A stretch of 64,000 nucleotides of DNA from Agelas oroides (Eukaryota > Porifera > Demospongiae > Agelasida > Agelasidae): NCBI GenBank assembly GCA_949130485.1, contig OX422193.1, positions 331,501 through 395,500 on the forward strand. The letters run 5' to 3'. Made by a program: the position numbers and the translations under genes. Positions 1 to 8,541 of this stretch are shown in pieces; within the stretch, counting starts at the first letter, position 1; every line of letters begins with the position of its first letter. The notes beneath the pieces are model-generated. The model saw only the letters and a list, made by a program, of their open reading frames with translations, made no database searches and was not told the DNA's origin.

Positions 1-109
1 CACGCACACTTGTAGGTGAGCATGATCATGGAATTTATGGCTCCTCTTTGTCCCTTCTCTTCTCCTTTCCTCTCCCCCTCTTCCTCCCCCTCTCACCCCC
101 TCCCCCCAG

Positions 110-3100
110 CACCCCTTGTGGCACCGGTTGATCAAGGACTACCAAGACCTCGGTCTCCTTGTGGAGGGACCTCTGAACAACCTCCGGAGGAATGAGATGC
201 ACCTCCCCAAACCTTCCAAACTCTACAACAAGAGGAACCCGGTGAGACAACACGCACATGCTTTCCTCAGTAGCCTTATACTAAGATACTCGTTTTTGTC
301 TGCTGGTTAGTAACATACTTAACCTTCCTTTCTTTCTTCTCATCTCCTCCTCTCTCTCCCTCTCTCCTTCTTCCTCTCTTTCCCCCTGCTCTCCTCCCTC
401 CTCCCTCCCTGCTCCCATCCTTCCTCTCATCCCTCTCCCTCTCCTCCTCCTTCTCCTCCTCCTCCTCCCTCTCCTCCTCCTCCCTCTCCTCCTCCCTCTC
501 CTCCTCCCTCCCCTCCTCCCCCCTCCCCCTCCTCCCTCTCCTCCTCCCTCCCCTCCTCCCCCCCTCCCCCTCCTCCCTCTCCTCCTCCCTCCCCTCCTCC
601 CCCCCTCTCCATCTCCCCCCCTCCTCCATCCCTCTCCTCCTCCCTCCCCCAGGGTGCTCACTTCATGTCACATGCAATGTACAGTGCGCGTGATGCGGTG
701 ATTGTCGCTCCTCCCGGAGCAGCCTATGACATGCCCACCAGTAGCAACAACATGGACCAACAGGGTAAGAACCACGGGTGCTGGAGGTTCACTAGTCTCA
801 CACAAGTACCCTTGCAGACAGACATCCTCGCATACTTACAGTACAAGATGTGTAGTATGAGTGCTGAGTAGCGTAGCAGACACTGAGGGTTTGCTAATCT
901 TTTCACCCTTCAAACTCCACACAAGAGCACTTGTATAGCCCGCCACAGAACAATGTGTGACTGACTGAGAATCTGACTGAGTGCCTTCTAACAAGAGCTC
1001 TTGCTTTAGTCTCGTCCCCAGACCCCCATCAACACTCCAAGGAGGGTCTGGGAACGAGACTACTCTTGGTGAAAAAAGACTACTCTTACTTCTACACTGA
1101 ATTAGACACTCACGGCAGAGCAGGACAAGCAAGTCTGCATGTAGTAGTACAGGCTAGAGTGCTCAGCCAATTCAGCTTTCTATCTGTCAGTTAGTTACAC
1201 TGCCTATAGTGAGGGGAGATCTAGCCTCGTACCCAGGCTCTTCCCAATTTGTCTGCATGGGGAGGAGCCTGGGTACGAGGCTAGGGAGACCCACTGTGGA
1301 CGGGTTTGCAAATTTAGGTTGGTTCTGAATCCAAAGTAACAACAATTAATGAAAATGAAACCATACAACTGCAGCAAGATATTAAGATGAAAGATGTATT
1401 AAGCTAAAGTGTCAGCATTATGAGGGGAAAAGTATACATTTTGTACTTGTGTGAAAATAAAACAAGAAAACTGCATGTAACAATTTGAAAGTAAAAGCTT
1501 AAGCTAATTGTACCGAGCTGCCACATTGAGAGGCGTGTCTGATCAAACCAACATTGCTAAGATAGTGCAGAGTCCAGTAATCGTCATGGAAACTTGCAGG
1601 ACGACCGAATACGAAGTTAAAGCTGAAACTTGAGAGTTGTCGATAGTGTTTCTGCAAAAACCGGGGCTTTCTACTCCACATGTGGACCAGAGAATGTGAT
1701 TGGTAGCGAGGTAATCTGAGGTTCTGACCAACACGGGGCTGGTGTTATTGTACAGGTTGTTTAAACAGCAGCCTGCTCTAGTTCGGAAGAGCTCAAGTGT
1801 AGCTCTGCAGAAAATTGGGCAGGTTTCTGCATTTGAGGAACAGCTAGTCTGGATTTGAGGTAGTACGAAAGATACGTTGCGTTCAGTTTCGAAACAAAGG
1901 CGTCCGTACTCGTTCACACCGCACCTGTTAATCACCCCTTGTGCACTTTCCTCCAAGCCACAGTTTCTCATGATGTTGAGAACTGGAGTAATATAGTCTG
2001 GGTTGCAAGACAGCCGGCTGATACGGAATGTTACCTCTGCCTGTGAGCAGACCCTTTCATTCTGGGTTTGCTGAAAACGCAAGGCACTTGGACAGACATC
2101 AGGACGCTCAAGGCTACAGTTTGACCACAGGTCTGGAGGAGCTTGTTGTCTTTGCCGAACATAAGCATCAGTGATGAGGTAGTTTGCACAACATCCAGCA
2201 CCTTCTCTGAGCTGCTGTAATGAGCTGCTGCAGAAGGAACTGCAGGATGTACGTGAAAAGATTGATCTGAAGCAGTTGGAGGGAATTTGGCTTGCAAGTG
2301 AAGTTAAAGTAGAATTATTCCTTAATTCAAAACAAAATCTTCCCGTTTCATTACGACCACACTCCTGTTCGATCCTCAGTGCCTGTCCGTTGTCCCCGCA
2401 CTCTGCATACACATTCAGTCGCTGCTGACCGACTGATGTATTGCTGCAGTGAAGAATATCGCTGCGGCGCTGGAACTCTGCTCCATCACACACTTCTTGG
2501 TTTTGTTGAGGTGGCAGAGGAACTTGACGTTTCTTCAGTTGCGTAGCTTTGCTGCCACCAGCATGGCCAATGCAGACCATTGCAGCAGACACGGCCAGTA
2601 CCGTCACCATAAAATACTTCATCTTACTCAAAACAAGCACCACAGCTATTTCCAGTTCTAATATTCTGTGTGATGGCTTATATACCATCCCTCTTCCTTT
2701 TTGGGAATCTGTTAGAAGCTTTGCTTGAGAAGTCGAGTCATGCAGGTACATGTACACAGCTACCCTGGGACATACTTGTGTAAGCAGAAACAAGACAGCT
2801 GCCAACTATTGGGAAACTTTCAAACACCATTATCTCTAGCATGTGTGTTGTCTGAAAGTATTATTAAGTTCCCAAAGCATACCTCATACCTTATCGAGGA
2901 GGTTGTAGCGAAGACCTTGTGTGGCTTGTGTAGTTGCTGAAGTTTAGAGTGTTTCTGTGTACAGCAGATTGCAAAAGTCTTGCAACACGCAAGCGGAACA
3001 GTGGAAAACCACAATTGATTTACCATGCATGAATCTGATTATCTTTCCCACCTCAGCAGGCCCTTCCTCTTGGTTGAAACACAGTAAATCAATTGTGGTT

Positions 3101-4222
3101 TTCCACTGTTCGGCTTGCTTGTTGCAAGACTTTTGCAATCTGCTGTACAGAGCCCATTTACCACTGCACCAAGTGACATCATAATGCTGAAATCAGCTGG
3201 TGGATAGTAAGTAGAGGGAAACCAGCATGACCTTTTCTCCCTCCTCCTCTCCCTCTCCCTCCTCCTCTCCCTCTCTTTCCTCCCTCTCCCTCCTCCTCTC
3301 CCTCTCCCTCCTCCTCTCCCTCTCCCTCCTCCTCTCCCTCTCTCTCCTCCCTCCTCCTCTCCCTCTCCCTCCCTCTCCTCCCTCCTCCTCTCCCTCTCCC
3401 TCTCTCTCCTCCCTCCTCCTCTCCCTCTCTCTCCTCCCTCCTCCTCTTCCTCTCTCTCCTCTCTCTCTCCCTGCCACACACTCAGGTCCATTCTATGATG
3501 ACTACTACCGCACTCACGACCATCTTGGCTACATTGGGGCAGACAGGAATGCCACAGTGGCTGCCCACAGCATGTACGTCCCTCCGAGCATGTTCAACCT
3601 CCCCATGCCCCCTCCACACCACTATGTCCAGGTGAGTGGACCATATACTTCAACCTTCAATGTTAGTTTACTGAATCTTGTACATGGATACAAAGTATGT
3701 ACTCAATTACATGTGCAACATTCTCCTTCCCTCCCCTCCTCCCTCCCTTCCCTCCTCCCTCCCTCCCTCCCTCCCTCCCTCCCTCCCTCCCTCCCTCCCT
3801 CCCTCCCTCCCTCCCTCCCTCCCTCCCTCCCTCAGCCCCCTGCTGGAGCCAGCAAGAGCTCATTTGCTCAGAACCTCCTGAACAGTCAGGCCAGCCAGGA
3901 CGCTACACAGCCAAGTTCTCAAACCCTCACCCAGAACACTCTCTCTATGACCCAACCCTCCCAGTCCCTGACACAGAGTGAACTGTCCCAGGTAAGCTAG
4001 TGAACATTCCAACTTCCAAGATTAGTTAAATCGATGTCGCTTCACCTCCTTCCCTCCCTTCCATCTGTCCCTCCCTCCCTCCCACCCACACAACAGGACT
4101 ATCTTGATGACTTTCGCTCGCAGGACGCAACTCTCTCTCAGGAGTCCAGCTTTCATACTGAGGTTGCTGGGCAACGCCCACCCATCCTTGACTACCATCA
4201 CCCAGCATACAACCTCTACTGA
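110..4222 (+). CDS. UPF1: UPF1 RNA helicase, C-terminal part (five last exons, 5' partial)
   Basis: C-terminal 223 residues of the nonsense-mediated decay helicase UPF1, an ATP-dependent RNA helicase that marks mRNAs with premature stops. Exons: 110-241, 653-764, 3486-3631, 3836-3991, 4097-4222; all junctions are AG/GT and phases agree (0, 1, 0, 0). The first exon reads HPLWHRLIKDYQDLGLLVEG, the end of the helicase core (family: [22 protein letters not shown]). The second carries the conserved GAHFMSHAMYSARDA segment. The fourth and fifth form the unstructured SQ/TQ-rich tail (NSQASQD, TLTQ, SQSLTQSELSQ, FRSQD, TLSQES), the known substrate region of the SMG1 kinase. Stop TGA at 4220. The helicase core and N-terminal zinc domain lie upstream of the window. 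The 2.7 kb intron 765-3485 carries a nested antisense gene. Confidence 0.95.
242..652 (+). repeat. UPF1 intron with pyrimidine array at its 3' end
   Basis: Intron between UPF1 exons. From about 320 to 650 it is an almost uninterrupted CT/CCT array (TCCTCC and CTCCCT units) ending directly at the acceptor CCCCCAG. The array acts as, or has grown out of, the polypyrimidine tract. No gene seen. Confidence 0.85.
1007..1062. mobile_element. Short fold-back element of the TAGTCTCGT family
   Basis: Near-perfect hairpin inside the UPF1 intron. It starts TAGTCTCGTCCCCAGACC and ends with the reverse complement GGTCTGGGAACGAGACTA. The loop is about 20 bp and there is no coding capacity. One of many copies in this window. 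Confidence 0.7.
1222..1283. mobile_element. Short fold-back element of the TAGCCTCGT family
   Basis: Hairpin with arms TAGCCTCGTACCCAGGCTC and GAGCCTGGGTACGAGGCTA around a short centre. It lies in the UPF1 intron, downstream of the nested antisense gene. Confidence 0.7.
1543..2622 (-). CDS. Secreted or GPI-anchored cysteine-rich protein with two internal repeats, nested in a UPF1 intron
   Basis: Single-exon gene of 359 residues, antisense to UPF1. I chose the ATG at 2622 because it opens a clear signal peptide (MKYFMVTVLAVSAAMVCIGHA). The frame is open further upstream, but that stretch lies over a TATA-like site. The signal peptide is followed by a basic KKRQ site, which is a possible furin-type cleavage. 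The mature part has two related cysteine-rich halves (about residues 45-185 and 190-330). Shared patterns are ECG/NCG, CGRNETGRFCFE versus CGVNEYGRLCFE, SFC/IFC, GAGCC versus RAGCC, and LWSNC versus LWSTC. Several N-glycosylation sites (NNST, NVS, NNTS). The last ~25 residues are hydrophobic, suggesting a GPI signal or membrane anchor. I do not recognise the family. The intact frame and spaced cysteines argue that it is real. Confidence 0.8.
   Translation of the reverse strand: MKYFMVTVLAVSAAMVCIGHAGGSKATQLKKRQVPLPPQQNQEVCDGAEFQRRSDILHCSNTSVGQQRLNVYAECGDNGQALRIEQECGRNETGRFCFELRNNSTLTSLASQIPSNCFRSIFSRTSCSSFCSSSLQQLREGAGCCANYLITDAYVRQRQQAPPDLWSNCSLERPDVCPSALRFQQTQNERVCSQAEVTFRISRLSCNPDYITPVLNIMRNCGLEESAQGVINRCGVNEYGRLCFETERNVSFVLPQIQTSCSSNAETCPIFCRATLELFRTRAGCCLNNLYNNTSPVLVRTSDYLATNHILWSTCGVESPGFCRNTIDNSQVSALTSYSVVLQVSMTITGLCTILAMLV
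2678..2686 (-). promoter_or_regulatory. TATA-like box of the nested cysteine-rich gene
   Basis: On the minus strand TATATAAGCC lies about 55 bp upstream of the chosen ATG at 2622. That spacing suits a TATA box with a short 5' leader. Inference from sequence only. Confidence 0.5.
2950..3153. mobile_element. Inverted-repeat MITE-like element, ~200 bp
   Basis: Left arm from about 2956 (GTACAGCAGATTGCAAAAGT) matches the reverse complement of the right arm ending near 3152. The arms are ~75 bp and flank a short centre (GATTATCTTTCCCACCTCAG). No coding capacity. It lies in the UPF1 intron. Confidence 0.7.
3229..3475 (+). repeat. CTCCTC/CTCCCT pyrimidine array before a UPF1 acceptor
   Basis: About 245 bp of CT-rich repeats ending in the acceptor CACACTCAG at 3485. 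Like the arrays at 320-650 and 3721-3833, it occupies the polypyrimidine-tract position of the intron. Confidence 0.85.
3721..3833 (+). repeat. (CTCC)n microsatellite abutting a UPF1 acceptor
   Basis: A run of CTCC tetranucleotides of ~90 bp that continues directly into the acceptor CTCAG at 3831-3835. The intron (3632-3835) is little more than this repeat. Confidence 0.9.
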
Positions 4223-5002
4223 ATGGTACCGTTGTTCTTGCTCTCTTCCCCTCTCCCTCCTCCTTCTCTTCCTCTTTAAATTGCTTATCATTCTCCACCT
4301 CCCCACTCTCCTTCCCTTCCCTCCTTCCCTTCCCTCCTCCCCTTCCCTCCTTCCCTTCCCTCCTTCCCTTCCCTCCTTCCCTTCTCTCCCTTCCTTCCTT
4401 CTCCCTTCCTTCCTTCTCCCTTCCTTCCTTCTCCCTTCCTTCTCCCTTCCTTCTCCCTCCCTCCTACTAGACCTGCTGCCACTGGGTGGATATTTTGCTA
4501 AGATTTCTCGCCCACTGCTCTGACATTTGATTGGAGAATCACAGTGGGCGTGGCTAAGGAAACTGACTAGTAGCGTTACACCTGCTAAGAACTTGTCAAG
4601 GAGTTGTAAAGTGTGCATTAGCGCTAATTATGTTACATTACATTACACGATTGTGCAGACCACTATACACTAACATGAACAGTGTAACATGCAGGACTAT
4701 CGTTTGTAAACCAAATAAACCTTTGCTAACTGTATGCTGCAGATTTACACAAAGTTGTCATAGGGGGAAGGGTGACCTTTCCCCCCTTCACTATACTACA
4801 TGGGAGCTATAGTGGAAAAGCAAAAATTTGTTGGGTAAAGAAGGCCTATAGGATCCGTTGCATGTTGCCTGTCTTTCGAAGATGTGAGAGGTTTTGTACA
4901 TAATGTCCTTGTTGCTGGAACAAGGCTAATGCTGTCCTGTCTAATGACTTTAGGATGACTTTAAAACAAAACATGGCAGACAAATTCACACTCTACCTCA
5001 TG
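4223..5002. other. UPF1 3' UTR and convergent intergenic region
   Basis: Sequence between the UPF1 stop and the stop of the oppositely oriented methyltransferase gene. 4238-4470 is CTTCC-rich. An AATAAA signal at 4714-4719 is the likely UPF1 polyadenylation signal. I see no clear signal for the opposite gene and no coding region here. Confidence 0.6.
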
Positions 5003-8000
5003 TCATGAGGTGTTGCTAAGTACATAGTGTCTGATGGTTGCTATGTCACTGGGGCCAACTCTACAGCATCCACCTGTGTGAGTGAGTGAGGGTGGGTGAG
5101 TGTGAGGGTGTGTGAGTGAGGGTGTGTGTGTGTGTGTGAACATTAAGTGTGAGCGAGGGTGTGTGCCGCTCATATTATCTTAAGTTGACTGTTACAACAG
5201 CTTGCTCACCAATGATCCTTGCTCCAAGTTTCATCCATTGTGGAATGTAGTGAGTGAAGGTAGCTGCACCACCAACCCACCTGTGGTGTGTGTGTGTGTG
5301 GGGAGGTGGAGGGGGGGAGTGTATCCAGTGTGAACACATGCATGCCTCAACATACTGCCCCTTCCTCCCTTTCCCGTCCTTTCTCCCCCTCTCTTAACCC
5401 CTCCACCCCCACTCACCCCTCTTCTCTGCTCCATCCCTCCCCCACTCACCCCTCTTCTCTGCTCCATCCCTCCCCCACTCACCCCTCTTCTCTGCTCCAT
5501 CCCTCCCCCACTCACCCCTCTTCTCTGCTCCATCCCTTCCCACTCATCCCCCTTCCCACTCACCCCCCTCCCCTACTCCATCCCTCCCCCACTCACCCCT
5601 CTTCTCTGCTCCATCCCTCCCCACTGTTTGGATACACAATGAACGGCTTGTGATTGGTCACTTCATGAGCACTGTGTAGCAAAGACTGGTGTGGTGTGTG
5701 GGAGTGTGAGTGTGTGGTAGTGTGAGTGTATGGGAGTGTATGTGTGTGATAGTGTGGACAGTGAGCACTAGTCTTGTGCCCAGACTACTTTCGCAGCGGG
5801 CATGAAAAATGCGGTCTGGGAAGTGAGCACGTGGTGTGTGTGTGTGTGAGGAGTTAAGAAAGGGAGGCAATTGATATCGCAAGTGGTCCTACTTGCACAT
5901 GTTCTGGATGTGAGCAGTTTACGCCGACTGCCACAATGTGGGGGGAGTGGGACACTGCTGCCACCGCCTCTGAGAATACATCACCATGGCAAGTGTGGAG
6001 ACCATCCTGGGAAGGGAGGAGAGGGAGGGGGGAGAGAAGGGAGAGGGGTGAGAGGAGAGGAGAGGGAGGGAAGGGAGGAGAGGGAGGGGAAGGGAGGGAG
6101 AGGGGAGGGAGGAAGCGGGAGTAGTGAAGAGAGGAGTGTTGAGAGGAGAAAGATCAAGATCAGCGAGTTTTCAGCCAACCTAGCCACTTACCTTGCAGGA
6201 GAAGGACACCCATGCTTTGGCTGTGGGAAACTCCTGCAACAGTTTCACCAGCGCCTCAGCTTCTTTCTGCAGAGTGAAGAGATGAACCAAACTGACATAC
6301 ACCTCTTGATGTCTGTATTACACCCCAAGGGAACGATTACTCCCATAAGCGCTGCAATTATGTAAGAGAGTGACCACAAATTGTGCAAATGTGGCATGCT
6401 TATGAAAGTGACCAGCCTTGTTCCCAGGCTCTGAGAAGACGAGGTCATGCAGTGAGTGACTAATTTTTGCCAGCCCATTGCTACAGCTATCATTCTATTT
6501 GTACTGCAAGTGATGCTGGTATGAGAACTGGGAACGAGACTCCTGATACCTTTGCTGGTAGCGTTTCACATGCCAGAATGTCTGCCCCGGCCTCCAAGAG
6601 TCTAGTGACCCGGGGACGGTGCCACTCCACAAGTTGCTCTGAGCTCATGTGATCCACATAGTTGCCATGGTACTCGGACCCATTGTGTTGACAGGCACCG
6701 TAGGGTCCTACGGAGCCGGCAATGAGGGGGGCATGTCTGCTGGGACCCTGCATAGAGCCCAAGTAGCATATGGCTGCACTGAAATAGTAGCATATGAAAT
6801 AGTCTGTTTTGAACAATGAATGCAAGTGATGAAATTCCCTCACAATGTCATGCATGGTGTTCTACAGTTCTACCCTCAGGCTCCTCCCAGCCCCAACTGA
6901 AAGAAGCCCAGGAGTGGGGATTTATGCATTCTGGAATCTGCTCTTTGCGAGTCCATTTTCATGACTTCCTTGAAACAAAGAGTTCCTGAAATTTATTTGT
7001 TTTGTTGTCAATATACCTGTAATTCCTCCTGTTCCAAAAATGAGCTTCTTGCTTCTGTTGCTATGGTAACACTCTGACCAATCAGATTGAGTGCTTCATC
7101 ACGGCTCATTTTCAGATGTTTGCAGAATCCATCAACACTGGCCTGGAGAAATAAGCTTTAATGCATATTCATATAGAGGGTGTGCATGTGACGTCACCCG
7201 GTAGGCAATTTCTGCATATTTCCGCATACTTCCGTATATGCGCCGCCGTTTTGAGAGGCAATGAATAGGGAAAATGTATAGTGAGGCCTATTCTACGAGC
7301 TCACTTCGAGGTACGGAGCATGCATTTAGCTTCAACTTTATAGTATGCAGAGAGCTAGTCATGACAGTTAACATACCTGTACAAGAAAGGAATGCTACTT
7401 GTAGGATCGTTGCTAGCGCGGGGAGTTTGATGTGCTAGTACTTAAGTCCCAATAAAAAACCATCAATGTTGCCTATCAAGATGGCGGCACAGCAACAGTT
7501 GCTCTGATGCAATGACGTCAATGCACACCCTCTATTGCGCTGATTCTGAGTCGATCCCCCTTCCCTTTCATCTCCCCCCTTCCTCTTCCTCTCTTACAAA
7601 GAACACTGTCTCCCTCAGCAGACAAACAGCTACTAATGTGTGTAGTCTCCAGCTGACCTGGTAGGAGGCGGTGGTGATAATGTCCGCTCCATGCTCCAGG
7701 TAGCTACGATGGATCTCCGCTATCACAGCTGGATGCGAGTGTAGCAGCCTCGCACTCCACAGGGGATCCCCCTGGGAGAAGGGTGGGGGGTAAGAGTGAA
7801 CATGTACATACAAAGTGACTGCATGAATTGTACATATGTGTCACTTGCACCCAACCATGAGTGATATATAGTCTCGTGCCCAGACCCCCCCGCACGTGCG
7901 AGAGAGAGGGTCTGGTGTTCTGAGGGGCTTTTCTTGTCACATGGGGCGGGGTAGCTCCCCGATCTGAGAGCTCAAATCAGATTGCAGAACGCGTAATTAT

Positions 8001-8335
8001 ATGTGATGACATACATAGGCAGTCGAGCATGAGATCTAGTACGGAACACAAAAATGCAGTGCATGGGGATGCAATAATTACATTCTTTATTCCATTCAAC
8101 CCTGCCCCATGTGACAAGAAAAGAACACCAGACCCTCTCTCCGTTTTTCGGGAGGGTCTGGGCACGAGACTAGGCAATGATCCAATCTCGTACCCAGACT
8201 AGCAGCATGGGAACGAGACCTACCTTAACCTTAGGTACATGTATATACTACACGTACTTGAATGGAAAAGCCCCTGTTTTCCATCTCCGTAGCCAGACCA
8301 CCGTCCAAAACCCAATAACCCTGCCGAAAGTCCAT
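5003..8335 (-). CDS. Homocysteine S-methyltransferase (nine exons, complete)
   Basis: Cytosolic enzyme that transfers a methyl group from S-methylmethionine or S-adenosylmethionine to homocysteine, giving methionine (MmuM/Mht1/HMT type). Exons in gene order: 8335-8258, 7771-7658, 7142-7017, 6747-6550, 6266-6192, 6006-5893, 5685-5597, 5280-5210, 5073-5003. They sum to 936 nt, 311 residues, like E. coli MmuM. Diagnostic segments are LDGGLATEME (start), GDPLWSARLL, ITTASYQ, AGSVGPYGA, GADILACET, AWVSFSCKDG, VGVNCSHPEHV, VYPNSGE and the zinc site GGCCR. NCSHP supplies one cysteine; the GGCC pair is split by the last intron. The start ATG at 8335 directly precedes the LDGGL motif. All junctions are phase-consistent. 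The donor of the VYPNSGE exon is followed by tandem copies of itself. The gene is divergent from MAT. Confidence 0.93.
5411..5600 (-). repeat. 33-bp minisatellite that repeats a 5' splice site
   Basis: A 33-bp unit (on the gene strand GGGAGGGATGGAGCAGAGAA followed by GAGGGGTGAGTGG) occurs at the end of the VYPNSGE exon of the methyltransferase gene. It recurs downstream: exact copies at 5411-5443, 5444-5476 and 5477-5509, a near copy at 5510-5541, and degenerate copies between 5542 and 5590. Each good copy carries the same GAGG|GTGAGT donor. Use of the first copy (exon end 5597) gives the correct phase 2. Confidence 0.85.
6007..6125 (-). repeat. Purine array on + strand: pyrimidine tract of a methyltransferase acceptor
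   Basis: GGGAGG/GAGAGG repeats on the + strand are CT repeats on the gene strand and end at the acceptor CCCAG (exon start 6006). This mirrors the arrays seen in UPF1 and MAT introns. Confidence 0.8.
7174..7538. mobile_element. MITE with TAGAGGGTGTGCAT termini in a methyltransferase intron
   Basis: Starts TAGAGGGTGTGCATGTGACG and ends CGTCAATGCACACCCTCTA, so it has ~20-bp inverted ends including a TGACGTCA-type palindrome. About 365 bp, non-coding, inside the 7143-7657 intron. The TA at both ends may be the target-site duplication. Confidence 0.7.
7869..8172. mobile_element. Longer TAGTCTCGT-family element (~300 bp)
   Basis: Ends TAGTCTCGTGCCCAGACC and GGTCTGGGCACGAGACTA, with arms extended to ~75 bp (including CTTTTCTTGTCACATGGGGC and its complement). 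The centre is unrelated to the arms. It sits in the first intron of the methyltransferase gene. It looks like the longer parent form of the short fold-back copies. Confidence 0.75.
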
Positions 8336-8541
8336 AAGTATATAAGTTGTAGGATGCATGCAAGTCGCTCAGTCCCGCTTCCGCATTCTTCCGCCCACTA
8401 TCGACCGTATGCTATAACCTCTTCCAGGCCATGTGCGCGTGTGACCTTACGATCGGTCGATCAGCTTATTCCTAGCGGTTTGTTGCAGCCAAGGCAGCTA
8501 TTGTTCCATCCATTCCCCTCCTGACAGTAGATCTACCAGTC
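8336..8541. promoter_or_regulatory. Bidirectional promoter region between methyltransferase and MAT
   Basis: Only 206 bp separate the two start codons, so the region must contain both 5' leaders and the core promoters. No TATA box is obvious. CTTCCGC occurs twice (near 8380 and 8390), which resembles an ETS-type site. A CGATCGGTCGATC stretch lies at about 8450. The assignment as one shared promoter is inference from the layout. Confidence 0.7.

Noticed and set aside
276..661. Minus-strand frames rich in Glu/Gly/Arg
   Set aside because: Translations of the pyrimidine repeat in the UPF1 intron; no codon-level signal and wrong strand for the host gene.
3227..4000. Long plus-strand frame rich in Ser/Pro/Leu over the CT array
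   Set aside because: Only 3486-3631 and 3836-3991 are exons; the rest is intron pyrimidine repeat translated by chance.
5230..5653. Frames with repeated GVSGGGMEQRR / SLLHPSPTHPS units as a possible repeat protein
   Set aside because: They are off-frame readings of the splice-site minisatellite in the methyltransferase intron.
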